From Achromobacter pestifer (lineage in GTDB: Bacteria; Pseudomonadota; Gammaproteobacteria; Burkholderiales; Burkholderiaceae_B): a DNA stretch of 64,000 nucleotides. The position numbers and the translations under genes were made by a program. A model generated the notes under the pieces. The model was not told where the DNA came from, did not search any database, and saw nothing but the letters and a program-made list of their open reading frames with translations. Position 1 is the stretch's first letter; every line of letters begins with the position of its first letter. Below, piece after piece: positions 1 through 11,454 of the stretch. The DNA is taken from contig NZ_CP053985.1 of assembly GCF_013267355.1 (NCBI RefSeq), forward strand, positions 6,386,001 to 6,450,000, in the 5' to 3' direction.

Positions 1-1011
1 CGCCTGGGACGCGACGGCAGCCCATTTGGGGACTTCCTGCGCCACCCTGGCTTTCAATTCCTCGGAGGAACTGGCGACCACTCGGAATCCGAGACCGTCC
101 AGCTGCTTGCGGACCGGCTCCTTGCCCAGCACTTCGGCCACGGCCTTGTTGACGCGTTCAACCGTGGCGGCTGGCGTGCCTGCCGGAGCGAACAGCGCCT
201 GGATGGTTTCGGAGCGGAAATCCGCAAAGCCGGATTGCGCGATCGTCGGCACGCCGGAAAGCGCCGGCCAGCGTTCGTCGCCGCCCACGGCCAGGGCCCT
301 GAGCCTGCCTTCGGCAAGAAACGACTGGGCTGCGGGCAGCGCGGCCAAGGCGCAATCGACCTGGCCGCCCAGCGCGGCCAACACCGCGGGCGCGGCGCCC
401 GAGTACGGCACGTGCAATGCCTGGACGCCCGCGCGCCGCCACAGCAGTTCGGCCGCCAAATGCACGCTGTTGCCATTGCCCGGCGTGGCGTACGTGAGCG
501 TTCCCGGATCACGCCCGGCGGCGTCCTGCAGATCCTTGAGCGTGGCCAAGCCGCTTTCGGCGCGGACCACGATGACGTCGGGAGAACTGACCGCCAGGCT
601 CACCGGCGCGAAATCGCGCACCGGGTCATAGGCGGGCCGTTCCCGGGCAATCGCGGGATTCGTGACGAACGAGGACGACACCAGCAGCAGCGTGCCGCCG
701 TCGGCCTCGGCCTTCGCCACCGACGCCACGCCGATGTTGCCGCTGGCGCCCGGACGGTTCTCCACGATCACGCTCTGGCCCAGATACGCCGGCAGCTGCG
801 CGGCAAGCAGGCGCGCGATGATGTCCGTGGTGCCCCCAGCAGCAAACGGCACCACCAGGCGCACGGGCTTGCGCGAACTCCTGCCAAAGAAGGGAACGAG
901 CTGCTTGGCTTGGCCCATCGCGGGGACCGCGCAAAGCGCGGCCGTACAGGCGGCGGCCCGAAGCACGCGTCTTCTTGCCGCCAGCCGGGATATGCCATCG
1001 TCATCGCTCAT
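1..1011 (-). CDS. Bug-family solute receptor (tripartite tricarboxylate type), 3' end beyond the window
   Basis: Periplasmic solute-binding protein of the Bug/TctC family, which captures small organic acids for uptake. The frame is open for 337 codons from ATG at 1011 to the window edge, so only the last few residues and the stop are missing. After an Arg-rich, hydrophobic export signal the mature part begins with the family hallmark RLVVPFAAGGTTDIIAR, followed by VIVENRPGASGN and later LHVPYSGAAPA, all typical Bug motifs. A GAGGAG ribosome site lies 7 bases before the ATG. It follows the cupin gene on the same strand by 70 bases and is probably in its operon. No membrane subunits (TctA/TctB) are nearby, which is usual for Bug receptors in this family. 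The ligand is unknown. Confidence 0.9.
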   Translation of the reverse strand, partial: MSDDDGISRLAARRRVLRAAACTAALCAVPAMGQAKQLVPFFGRSSRKPVRLVVPFAAGGTTDIIARLLAAQLPAYLGQSVIVENRPGASGNIGVASVAKAEADGGTLLLVSSSFVTNPAIARERPAYDPVRDFAPVSLAVSSPDVIVVRAESGLATLKDLQDAAGRDPGTLTYATPGNGNSVHLAAELLWRRAGVQALHVPYSGAAPAVLAALGGQVDCALAALPAAQSFLAEGRLRALAVGGDERWPALSGVPTIAQSGFADFRSETIQALFAPAGTPAATVERVNKAVAEVLGKEPVRKQLDGLGFRVVASSSEELKARVAQEVPKWAAVASQA

Positions 1012-1081
1012 TCCATGTCTCCTCGATAATTTTTTTTGTCGATGGCGCCGCGCGCAGGCTGGCGCAGGCCATCGTCCGGCA

Positions 1082-1612
1082 TCAGCTGTCCGCTTTTTCC
1101 TTCAGGAAGCCGTCTGTGCCGTAGACCAAGCCGGTGTTTTCGGCAGCACGCACCACGTCCGGATGCCAGGCGATGCGGCCGCATTCCTCGTCGGTGCCGC
1201 CGACCACGGAATAGACGACCAGGGCATGCGGGTTGGGATTGCGGAATCCACGCATCACGCCGATGGGGCAGGAAATCACGTCCCACTGGTTCAGCATGAC
1301 CGAGTGTTCGCCCTTCTCGCCCCAGATCACTTCCATCTGGCCGTTCAGCGGGCAGAAGACTTCCTCGGTCTTGTGGGCATGCAGGCTGGCGCCCTGTCCC
1401 ACGGGAATTTCGATGAAGGTCACGCCAAAGCGATGGTTGCCGGGGATGGCGGGCTCCACGCCTTTGTTCTCCAGCACGCCGCGGTTCATAATCTTGTAGA
1501 TGTTCTTCTTCATGCCCGGCAGGCGGCTCTCGATGAAGGTCTCGCGATAGGGCTCGACCTTGCCCCAGCGCGCGATGCGGGTGGCTTCCATTTCCTGGCG
1601 GTTGATATCCAT
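1082..1612 (-). CDS. cupin-domain protein
   Basis: Small single-domain cupin of 176 residues. The first cupin motif is clear (GASLHAHKTEEVFCPLNG, with the HxH and Glu metal ligands). The second motif (CPIGVMRGFRNPN) has Arg where the usual third histidine sits, so metal binding may be altered. Family members include isomerases, dioxygenases and sugar-acid enzymes; the exact reaction cannot be read. AAGGA lies just upstream of the ATG. It is the first gene of a unit with the Bug receptor and is divergent from a LysR gene 160 bases away, so it is probably an enzyme or binding protein for the compound that the Bug protein imports and the LysR protein senses. Confidence 0.8.
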   Translation of the reverse strand: MDINRQEMEATRIARWGKVEPYRETFIESRLPGMKKNIYKIMNRGVLENKGVEPAIPGNHRFGVTFIEIPVGQGASLHAHKTEEVFCPLNGQMEVIWGEKGEHSVMLNQWDVISCPIGVMRGFRNPNPHALVVYSVVGGTDEECGRIAWHPDVVRAAENTGLVYGTDGFLKEKADS

Positions 1613-1727
1613 GTCATTCCTTTTTTTGATGAGCCTTAAACGGAGAATTGCTGCGTATTTCTCGCGGCTGATGCAAGTTAAAGCTCCGCACTACACAGCG
1701 TCCACTACCATTTTCTTACCGCTCTCA

Positions 1728-1733
1728 TATAAT
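1728..1733 (+). promoter_or_regulatory. probable -10 element of the LysR gene
   Basis: A perfect TATAAT sits 41 bases upstream of the LysR start in an AT-rich stretch inside the 161-base divergent region between the cupin and LysR genes. The -35 at 17-base spacing (CTACCA) is poor, which fits a regulated promoter. Placement is by eye. Confidence 0.4.
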
Positions 1734-1773
1734 TTTGTTATGACTCAATCCACCCCATAGGGAAGATACGGAA

Positions 1774-2700
1774 ATGGACCTGCGGCAACTCCGCTACTTT
1801 GTCGTCCTGGCCAACCAGGGGCACTTCGGCCGCGCCGCAAGCGTCCTGCATGTGGCGCAGCCCGCGCTCACGCGCCAGATCCGGCTGCTGGAAGAAGAAC
1901 TCGGCGTCCAGCTCTTCGTGCGCCACTCGCGCGGCGCGTCTCCCACCGAAGAAGCCGCCTTCCTGCTGGAGCGCGCCTCCTTCCTGCTGCGCTACGCAGA
2001 ACAACTCAAGCAGGACATGTCGGCCCTGCAACGCCATCCCAGCGGCCCCGTCGTCATCGGCATATCTCCCGGACTCGCCATGACGCTGGCCGTGCCCCTG
2101 ACGCGCGCCGTGCAAGAACAGCTCCCTGAAGTCCGGCTGCGCTTCGTTCAAGCCTTCTCTCCCACGCTGCACGAGATGCTCCTCAGGGGCCAGGTGGACC
2201 TGGCCGTGCTCAACGGCCCGGTACCCGTCGCCAACCTGCTCACCTATCCCTTCCTGACCGAAGGCATGTGCCTCATCGGGCCGCCCGCGCATCGCAAGGC
2301 CCGGCCCGCGCGGATCGGCGTACGCGACCTGGCCGAGCTGCCGCTGGTGATGACCGGCTTGGCCAAGTCCGGTGTGAGGCTCGAACTCGAAGCCCAGGCG
2401 GCGCACGCCGGCGTGCATCTGAATCCGGTGGTGGAAGTCGAAACCATGGAAGTCGCCAAGCGCCTCATAAAGGAAAAGGTCGGAGTGACCGTGCACTTCG
2501 CCGCAACCGTGCTGGAAGACATCGAAGAAGGCCGCCTGTGCGCCCAGCCGATCGATGGTCTCAGCCTGCGCCGCATCCTGGCCCACCCGTCGGATAGGCC
2601 GGCCTCGCGCGCCACCAAGGCGACGGTCGAGATCCTGCGCCAGGTGGCGCGCGAGCTGGTGGCGAAGAAGCGCTGGCCCCACGCCACGCTGGACTTCTGA
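1774..2700 (+). CDS. LysR-family transcriptional regulator
   Basis: A 308-residue regulator of normal family length. Residues 1-60 form the winged helix-turn-helix (MDLRQLRYFVVLANQGHFGR, then AQPALTRQIRLLEEELGVQL), and residues from about 90 to 300 form the periplasmic-binding-like effector domain. GGGAAG lies upstream of the ATG. It is divergent from the cupin-Bug unit, the usual arrangement for a LysR protein that controls its neighbour and itself. The effector is unknown but is probably the organic acid handled by those genes. Confidence 0.9.
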   Translation: MDLRQLRYFVVLANQGHFGRAASVLHVAQPALTRQIRLLEEELGVQLFVRHSRGASPTEEAAFLLERASFLLRYAEQLKQDMSALQRHPSGPVVIGISPGLAMTLAVPLTRAVQEQLPEVRLRFVQAFSPTLHEMLLRGQVDLAVLNGPVPVANLLTYPFLTEGMCLIGPPAHRKARPARIGVRDLAELPLVMTGLAKSGVRLELEAQAAHAGVHLNPVVEVETMEVAKRLIKEKVGVTVHFAATVLEDIEEGRLCAQPIDGLSLRRILAHPSDRPASRATKATVEILRQVARELVAKKRWPHATLDF

Positions 2701-2889
2701 TCCCGCCCCCGCGGGTTGCGGCATTTTTATCATCGTCCTGCGTTCCAGACGCAGGACGCAGCGTACGGTTGCCGCGCCTTCCAAAAGACCCTGCAATCGG
2801 GCAGGCATGAACCGTCGCGGACCGGCTCCCGGCATACACTGCTACGCGCTACGCCACGTCCCGGACCCCGCCATGCAGACGTTCAACCC

Positions 2890-4362
2890 ATGATGTACCT
2901 TCTGTGGTCGTTACCCGCCCTGGCCGTCATCGGCGCCATCGCCAGCGGGCGCTTGAACACCACGGCCGCCGCCGTGCTGGGCTTGCTCGCCGCGACGCCC
3001 ATCGCGCTGTTTGGCGCGCCCGTGCCCTTTGGCTCTGGCCAGCTGTGGCTGGCGCTGGAACGAGGGCTCTGGATAGGCTGGATCATTACGCCGTACATCC
3101 TGGGCGGGCTGCTGTTCTGGAACATGGCGGCGCAAGGCCGTGCGCCCCGCCAGGCGACGGACGGCGACAAAGCCGCATTGACCAGCCCCCTGGCGCGCCG
3201 CCGGCTGCTGTTCTTCGCCTGTTTCCTGGTCGGTCCCTTCGCCGAGTCGGCCACCGGCTTTGGCGTGGGCATGCTGGGAACGGTGCTGCTGATCCGGCCG
3301 CTGAACCTGAAGCCACGCGAGATCATGGTGTTCGCGCTGCTGAGCCAGACCCTGATTCCATGGGGGGCGATGGGCAGCGGCACGCTGCTGGCATCGGCCT
3401 ACGCACGTGTCCCTGCAACGCAGCTGGCGCTCTACGGGATGGTGCCGGTGGCCTTGCTGACGGTGCTGTGGATGTTGCTGTACTGGCGCACCGCAAGGCG
3501 CGCGGGCCTACGAGCCGATCCGGCCGAACAGGTGCGCGAGGCCATCTGGATGATCGCGAGCCTGGCCGCCCTGAGCGCCGCGACGGCGCTGCTGGGGCCG
3601 GAAACCGCGCTGCTCTCGGCCTATGGCCCGCTCATCGTGCTGCGCTTCCTGCTGGACCGCCGGCCGGACCGGCCACGCTTGATGGCGGCCGCGCGCAAGG
3701 CCCTGCCCTACATCCTGATGATCGCCTGGCTGGTGGCCACGCGCCTGTTGCCGGGCCTGAACAGCGGCCTGGCGGGGCTGGCCGCATTCAGGCCGTTTGC
3801 GGACCTGCCCGGCTGGATGCCGCTCTTACATGCCGGCAGCTGGCTGATCATCGGCGCGCTGCTGATGGCGGCGCGGTGCCGTCAGAGCGGCCTGCTCACA
3901 ACCCAGGCGCGGGCGGCCTGGACCACCGGACGCCACGCCGTGTACTCCGTGTTCCTGTTCGCCATGATGGCCGAAGTCCTGGCGGGCGCCGGCATCTCGC
4001 AAGCCTACGCCGACGGCCTGTTCGCAAGCCTGAAGGACTGGACCATCCTGATCACGCCGGTGCTGGCCGGAGTCTTCGGCATTCTGGCCAATAGCGGCAA
4101 CGCGCCCAACAGCCTGTTCATGCCCGCGCAATTGTCGCTTGCGCTGAATGCCGGCCTGAGCGTCCCGGCCGCGGCGGCGCTGCTGCATGTGTCGGGCACG
4201 TCGATGGGAATATTTTCGCCGGTGCGGATGTCGATCGCGGCCGGACTGGCTCATGGCCGCGGCGAAGAGCGCGGCGTGTACGCGCAACTGCTGCCCTATG
4301 CGCTGGCGGCGTTCGGCGCGCTGCTGTGCCTGGCGGCCCTGGTGGTGCTGGCGGGATCCTGA
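2890..4362 (+). CDS. L-lactate permease family (LctP-type) transporter
   Basis: Polytopic inner-membrane carrier of about 490 residues, probably a proton symporter for lactate, glycolate or a similar hydroxy acid. The family signature GPFAESATGFGVGML is at about residues 114-128, and many hydrophobic segments run to the C-terminus, including the conserved NAPNSLFMPAQ and GTSMGIFSPVR motifs near the end. E. coli LldP has about 550 residues, so this is a short member. The start is the ATG at the beginning of the hydrophobic N-terminus; longer reading from 2716 has no membrane character. There is no good ribosome site. It lies 190 bases downstream of the LysR gene and is convergent with the EAL gene. 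Confidence 0.8.
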   Translation: MMYLLWSLPALAVIGAIASGRLNTTAAAVLGLLAATPIALFGAPVPFGSGQLWLALERGLWIGWIITPYILGGLLFWNMAAQGRAPRQATDGDKAALTSPLARRRLLFFACFLVGPFAESATGFGVGMLGTVLLIRPLNLKPREIMVFALLSQTLIPWGAMGSGTLLASAYARVPATQLALYGMVPVALLTVLWMLLYWRTARRAGLRADPAEQVREAIWMIASLAALSAATALLGPETALLSAYGPLIVLRFLLDRRPDRPRLMAAARKALPYILMIAWLVATRLLPGLNSGLAGLAAFRPFADLPGWMPLLHAGSWLIIGALLMAARCRQSGLLTTQARAAWTTGRHAVYSVFLFAMMAEVLAGAGISQAYADGLFASLKDWTILITPVLAGVFGILANSGNAPNSLFMPAQLSLALNAGLSVPAAAALLHVSGTSMGIFSPVRMSIAAGLAHGRGEERGVYAQLLPYALAAFGALLCLAALVVLAGS

Positions 4363-4399
4363 GCCGCGCCGGCTTGAAGCCAGCCGCGGGTTGCAGGCC

Positions 4400-5638
4400 T
4401 CAGGCGTTGGCGTACATCCTCAGGATGCCGTGCCCGATCACGCCCTGGCTCAGCGCGTATTGACGAAACGCGCCCAGCGGCATCGGCCGGCCATGGTAAT
4501 AGCCCTGGGTCACCTGCACGCCCAATGCACGCACCATCTCGTGCTCTTCATGGGTTTCGATGCCCTCGGCCACCACCGTCATGTCCAGCGACCTTGCCAT
4601 CTCGATGGTGCAGGCCAGGATGCGTTGGGCGTGGCCCTGCCGCGCGGCGCGGGCGACCAGCTCGCGGTCGATCTTCAGTTCGTCGAAGGGCGCGCACAGC
4701 AGACGGTCCAGCGATGAGTCGCCGGTGCCGAAGTCATCGATCGCGCAGCTGAAGCCGCGCAGTCGCAACTGCGTGATGGCGCCGGCCAGTGCGCCATTGG
4801 AGCGCGCGCCGCCGTCCTCGGTGATCTCGATGACGATGCGGCCCGGATCCACGCCCGCGCGCTCGGCGCGGTCGGCGACGTCCTGGGCCCAGCGGATGGA
4901 GCTGGCGACCACCGCTGGCACATTGATGCCGATGACGCAGTCCGGGCGGCCGCCCAGTTCGCGTTGCGCCTCGAAGGCGCGCGCCAGCATGTAGTCGGTC
5001 AGGGGCTCGAGCAGGCCGGCGTCCTCGAAGGCCGGCAGGAACGCCGCCGGAGGCACCATCGCGCCATCCTCCCCAGCCCAGCGGGCCAGCGTTTCGGCGC
5101 CCCGCAGTTCGCCCGTCGCGGCGCAATGCTGCGGCTGGAAATGCGCGGTGATCTCCCGCAGCGCCAGGGCGCGCAGCAGGCGTTCGCGGTCCAGGCCGGC
5201 GAGCACCGCCCCGCTGCTCGCCGCCGCGGTGCGCAACGTGGCAACCCCGTCCGCCAGCGCCGAACGGGCCAGCGATTCGATCATCGAAACCAGGCAAGCG
5301 GCTTCCAGGGGTTTGCCCAGCGCGGCGATGATGGGCACGCCACGGTTGCGGGCGTAGGTCGCCGCTGCCTGCAGGATGCGCGAAGGATGGCTGCTGGCAA
5401 TCGCGATGCCGCCGCAACCGCCGGCATCGGCCAGCGCGTCTATCATCTGCAGCCCGGTGCGGTCCGCCATGTCGAGGTCGACGATGACCAGATCCCACTG
5501 CCGTTGCCGGATCGCTGCCACGGCCGACGCGCCGTCGTGGGCCATTTCGACTTCGGGCACGCCGATCTTGCCCAGCATCCGCGCCAGCGCGAAACGTTGG
5601 AATTCGTCTTGATCGACAACCAGGGCGGATTTGAGCAT
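4400..5638 (-). CDS. receiver-EAL response regulator (RocR-like c-di-GMP phosphodiesterase)
   Basis: A 412-residue protein with an N-terminal receiver domain (acidic pair near residues 9-11, phosphoacceptor Asp54 in VIVDLDM, Lys109 in LGKP) and a C-terminal EAL domain from about residue 155. The signature reads AETLARW instead of EAL, but the glutamate is kept, as are Asn of INVPA, Glu of EITED, Asp-Asp of DDFGTG, Lys of LKIDRE, Glu of VAEGIET and Gln of QGYY, so it should hydrolyse c-di-GMP. Size and layout match Pseudomonas RocR (392 residues). The start at 5638 is chosen because the receiver begins there; an in-frame ATG at 5725 would add 29 residues without domain character. It is divergent from the first hybrid kinase gene and is its likely partner. 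Confidence 0.85.
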   Translation of the reverse strand: MLKSALVVDQDEFQRFALARMLGKIGVPEVEMAHDGASAVAAIRQRQWDLVIVDLDMADRTGLQMIDALADAGGCGGIAIASSHPSRILQAAATYARNRGVPIIAALGKPLEAACLVSMIESLARSALADGVATLRTAAASSGAVLAGLDRERLLRALALREITAHFQPQHCAATGELRGAETLARWAGEDGAMVPPAAFLPAFEDAGLLEPLTDYMLARAFEAQRELGGRPDCVIGINVPAVVASSIRWAQDVADRAERAGVDPGRIVIEITEDGGARSNGALAGAITQLRLRGFSCAIDDFGTGDSSLDRLLCAPFDELKIDRELVARAARQGHAQRILACTIEMARSLDMTVVAEGIETHEEHEMVRALGVQVTQGYYHGRPMPLGAFRQYALSQGVIGHGILRMYANA

Positions 5639-5758
5639 GATGTTCCCGATGAACGCAGGGCCCACGGCGCTGCGGCAAGGCGCCTGCAGGCGGGAGGCCA
5701 GGCAGCGAACTGCCGACGAATTCATTGTTCCACCCGGCGCCGGGAACGGAAATCAGCC

Positions 5759-5770
5759 GAGTCCTATTTT
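5759..5770 (+). promoter_or_regulatory. GTCCTATT motif, candidate RcsB-type site
   Basis: GAGTCCTATTTT lies in the 195-base divergent region between the EAL gene and the first hybrid kinase gene. Related GTCCTA elements occur at 8880 and, as a facing pair, at 11292 and 11316, all in control regions of this island. The TCCTA core resembles half of the enterobacterial RcsB box. Inference only. Confidence 0.3.
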
Positions 5771-5832
5771 GCCGATTCCGGCCGGTTTGGTTCTATCATG
5801 GCGTCACCCATCCCGGCGGAGCCGAATCCAGC

Positions 5833-8870
<3,038 letters not shown>

Positions 8871-8874
<4 letters not shown>

Positions 8875-8892
8875 GCTTAGTCCTATTCGAAT
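8871..8892. promoter_or_regulatory. ATAGG/CCTAT inverted repeat with GTCCTATT motif before the first RcsB-like gene
   Basis: ATAGG (8871-8875) and CCTAT (8881-8885) form an inverted repeat with a 6-base spacer, overlapping the stop codon of the kinase gene and containing the same GTCCTATT word as 5761-5768. It lies in the 132-base gap before the regulator gene and may be an autoregulatory operator. Inference from position and repetition. Confidence 0.3.
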
Positions 8893-9006
8893 GGGGCCCG
8901 CAATCGGACCTGGCTGCTTATCCGCCAGGGCCCGCGCCCATACAGTCTGTGCTGCGCCGCCTAGCCGCGCCTGGCGGCCTCGCCAGCCTTGCTCCTACCT
9001 AGTTCC

Positions 9007-9705
9007 ATGATGAAGCCACTCAATCTACGCGTCGTGGTCGCCGACGACCATCCCGCCGTGCGCGCCGGCATACAGCACACGCTGGCTACCAGCAGCACCG
9101 TATCCGTGATCGGCGCGGCCCGCGACTCCACCGAACTGATGGAGATGCTGAGCCAGCATCCGTGCGAAGTCCTGATTTCCGACTATTCCATGCCTGGCGG
9201 CAGGTTCGGCGACGGCGTCACGCTGTTCGGCCTGATCCGGCAACGCTATCCCGCCCTGAAAATCGTCGTGCTCACCATGCTGGAAAGCCCTGGCATCGTG
9301 CACTCGCTATTGAACCTCGGCATCCCCGCCGTCCTCAGCAAGTCGGATTCGCTGAACCATCTATTGCCGGCGATACATGGCGCCCATGCCAACGGCCGCT
9401 ATCTTTCGCCGCGAATCTCCGAGCTGGCCAACGCACTGGATCGCGGCGACTACGGCATCCACATGCTGACCCGGCGCGAGCTGGAGGTGGTGCGTCTGTT
9501 CGTGTCCGGCCTGACGATCAATGAAATCGCCGAGCGCCTGCATCGCAGCAAGAAGACCATCAGCACGCAGAAAGGCACCGCCATGCTCAAACTTGGATTG
9601 GAGCGCGACATCGAACTGCTGCGCTACGGCATCGAATCAGGATTGATCAGCGCCAGTCCATCCGCAGGCCCTGCCGCCGCAGCGCAAGAACCGAGGTCGA
9701 CGTAA
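9007..9705 (+). CDS. RcsB-like response regulator (copy 1)
   Basis: A 232-residue NarL/FixJ-type regulator. The receiver has VVADDHP, phosphoacceptor Asp59 in LISDYSMPGG, Thr in VVLTM and Lys in VLSKSD; the GxFGDGxTLF stretch is shared with enterobacterial RcsB. The LuxR-type helix-turn-helix (LTINEIAERLHRSKKTIS) lies at about residues 170-190. It follows the first hybrid kinase on the same strand by 132 bases and is the likely phosphoacceptor. The start is ATG 9007 in an ATGATG pair with no clear ribosome site; a TTG-type start 18 bases earlier is possible. It is convergent with the second copy, 19 bases apart. Confidence 0.88.
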   Translation: MMKPLNLRVVVADDHPAVRAGIQHTLATSSTVSVIGAARDSTELMEMLSQHPCEVLISDYSMPGGRFGDGVTLFGLIRQRYPALKIVVLTMLESPGIVHSLLNLGIPAVLSKSDSLNHLLPAIHGAHANGRYLSPRISELANALDRGDYGIHMLTRRELEVVRLFVSGLTINEIAERLHRSKKTISTQKGTAMLKLGLERDIELLRYGIESGLISASPSAGPAAAAQEPRST

Positions 9706-9724
9706 ACCCATGCGCGCATGGACC

Positions 9725-10435
9725 TTAGCCTGGCGTGCCTGAAGCCTGCTCCTGCCCCGCCGGCGCGGACTCCTCGGCCAGCGTGGCCGTCAAGCCGTTC
9801 TCCATCGCGTACCGGAACAGGTCGACCTCGCGCTCGATGCCGAGTTTTTCCATGGCCTTCGCCTTCTGGGTGCTGATGGTCTTCTTGCTGCGATGCAGGC
9901 GCTCGGCGATTTCATTGATGGTGAAGCCCGAGGCGTATAGCCGCACGACCTCGGACTCGCGCTGGCTCAACACGCTTTCGGCATTGCGCCCGCGCCGGTT
10001 CCAGTCTATGGACTGGATGACCTTGTTGGCGCTGGGCGAGTAGTACTTCCCGCCAGTGTGAGCGGCGTGGATGGCCGGGATCAGGTGCGCCAGCGCGTCG
10101 GACTTGCTGACGATGCCGCCTATGCCCAGCGTGACCAGCGTATGCATGACCGCCGCATTGTCCAGCATGGTCAGCACCACCAGCTTCAGCTGCGGATAGC
10201 GCCGCTGCAGCAAGCCGAACAGCGAGGCGCCATCGCCGAAGTCGCCGGCGGGCATGGAATAGTCGGACACCACCACATCGCAAGGCACGCGATCCAGCAG
10301 CGCGACCAGTTCAGTGGAGTTGGCCGCCGCGCCCACCAGTGAAATCGTGGCGACCTCGGCCAGCGCATGCTGTACGCCCGCGAGCATGCCGGGATGGTCA
10401 TCCGCCAGCATTACCTTGATCTTGAATTCGTCCAT
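9725..10435 (-). CDS. RcsB-like response regulator (copy 2)
   Basis: A 236-residue paralogue of the regulator encoded at 9007. The receiver has VMLADDHP, phosphoacceptor Asp58 in VVSDYSMPAG, Thr in VVLTM and Lys in IVSKSD; the DNA-binding part keeps the same FTINEIAERLHRSKKTIS recognition region, so both copies may bind similar sites. The C-terminal tail is Ala/Glu/Gly-rich and differs from copy 1. A near-palindrome lies just upstream of the start. On the same strand the pilin-like gene precedes it by 138 bases. The second hybrid kinase is divergent about 1 kb away and is its probable partner, although cross-talk with the first kinase is possible. Confidence 0.87.
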   Translation of the reverse strand: MDEFKIKVMLADDHPGMLAGVQHALAEVATISLVGAAANSTELVALLDRVPCDVVVSDYSMPAGDFGDGASLFGLLQRRYPQLKLVVLTMLDNAAVMHTLVTLGIGGIVSKSDALAHLIPAIHAAHTGGKYYSPSANKVIQSIDWNRRGRNAESVLSQRESEVVRLYASGFTINEIAERLHRSKKTISTQKAKAMEKLGIEREVDLFRYAMENGLTATLAEESAPAGQEQASGTPG

Positions 10436-10440
10436 GTCCG

Positions 10441-10454
10441 AGTCTCTAGGGACT
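10441..10454. promoter_or_regulatory. near-palindrome at the start of the second RcsB-like gene
   Basis: AGTCTCTAGGGACT matches its own reverse complement at 12 of 14 positions and ends 6 bases before the start codon of the minus-strand regulator gene. On the coding strand it reads AGTCCCTAG, close to the GTCCTAG word seen at 11292. A bound regulator here would block translation initiation or early transcription. Inference. Confidence 0.25.
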
Positions 10455-10573
10455 GTTCATCTGAATTGGAGCCCTTGCACGGGCCCCTGGGGCCGGCGGT
10501 CCTCTGCCGGCCCGATGCATGACTTTACGCGGCCGGCGTCCGCGCACGCTTGCGCGGGCGCTGGCGGCTAGGG

Positions 10574-10960
10574 CTAGTCGTAGGCCAGCGTAACGATGGC
10601 TTTGGCCGGTCCCGCCAGAGGATGCGTCCGGCTCGCCGTCAAAGCCAGCGCGCCGCCACCCGCTGGCAGATGGCAGGCCGCATCTGGCTGCATGCGCACG
10701 CCCGAGCACGCCAAGCCGTACGACGCATCATCCAGGCTCCGCAGGCTGACGGTCGCGCTACTGCGCTCGACCCGCGCACCCAGGAACTGCAGCGTCGCCC
10801 CGGCCGGCGCCAGCCGCAGATCGTGCGTGAACGAAGCCGCCGAAACTCCCCCTGTGAACGTAATGGTTCCCGAGGCGGAATGAGCCGTCATGGGGATCAC
10901 ACCCGCCGCCAACAAGCCTGCCATGACCATACGAATAGAAACCCTCGCAGGATGCCTCAT
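10574..10960 (-). CDS. secreted pilin-like (fimbrial subunit-like) protein
   Basis: A 128-residue protein with a signal peptide of about 28 residues (cut near TAHSA). The mature N-terminus SGTITFTGGVSAASF is like the start of chaperone-usher pilins, and the last strand alternates hydrophobic residues with a penultimate Tyr (AIVTLAYD), the mark read by pilus chaperones. It has two cysteines, 85 and 96, closer together and later than usual, and is shorter than a standard pilin of 150-180 residues. No chaperone or usher gene is nearby. The location inside an Rcs/Roc-like island suggests a fimbrial subunit or regulatory decoy controlled by it. An internal Met11 could be the real start. Confidence 0.65.
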   Translation of the reverse strand: MRHPARVSIRMVMAGLLAAGVIPMTAHSASGTITFTGGVSAASFTHDLRLAPAGATLQFLGARVERSSATVSLRSLDDASYGLACSGVRMQPDAACHLPAGGGALALTASRTHPLAGPAKAIVTLAYD

Positions 10961-11454
10961 GTCAACTCCTCAACAAATGCGGCAGGGGCGCCGCAAATAC
11001 TTCCGTGATGTCTTGATAACGGCTGCCAGCCGCCACGATTGAGAGCGGCCGCTGCCGGGCGCACCACTGACAGGCCCTGCGCTTGCGCCGCGACAAACCC
11101 GCGGGGCAAGGCTTCGTGGGATCACGGCTCGGCCGCCTGTCCTGACGCGACGCAAAGAAGCGGGGCAGATTTGAGTCAGCCTGGCGGCCGGCCGCCGCAT
11201 GATCGGACCGGGCCGCACATGCAGGCGCTGGATCCGCGTAACGATCCGCAGCCTGCCCGGAGTCCTGTCTTGTGGCGAATTCATAAGCCTCGTCCTAGTT
11301 CATGCGACTTTGATATAGGACCAGTCCGAATACTGCAAAACAAATGCAAATATAGCCCTGAAAACGGATTACAAGCCGGATTTTCATGGGATTCTTCGCT
11401 TCTGCATCAAGCGCGCCACACCTCCACGCGCGCGACCCATACCGATAGACCGAT
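10961..11454. other. intergenic control region between pilin-like gene and second hybrid kinase
   Basis: A 494-base divergent region with no convincing gene. Frames open here lack start signals and typical composition. Bases from about 11281 to 11380 are AT-rich and hold the GTCCTA/TAGGAC inverted repeat, so the kinase promoter probably lies there. The pilin promoter should be within about 100 bases right of 10960. Confidence 0.5.
11292..11321. promoter_or_regulatory. GTCCTA...TAGGAC inverted repeat upstream of second hybrid kinase
   Basis: Perfect 6-base arms at 11292-11297 and 11316-11321 are separated by 18 bases, about 135 bases before the kinase start. The arms are the same word found upstream of the first kinase and of the first regulator. 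The arrangement suits a dimeric NarL/RcsB-type regulator, but a 6-base word alone is weak evidence. Confidence 0.35.

Noticed and set aside
2873..2893. Six-codon reading frame whose stop overlaps the permease start
   Set aside because: No ribosome site and too short to separate from chance; noted only as a possible coupling frame.
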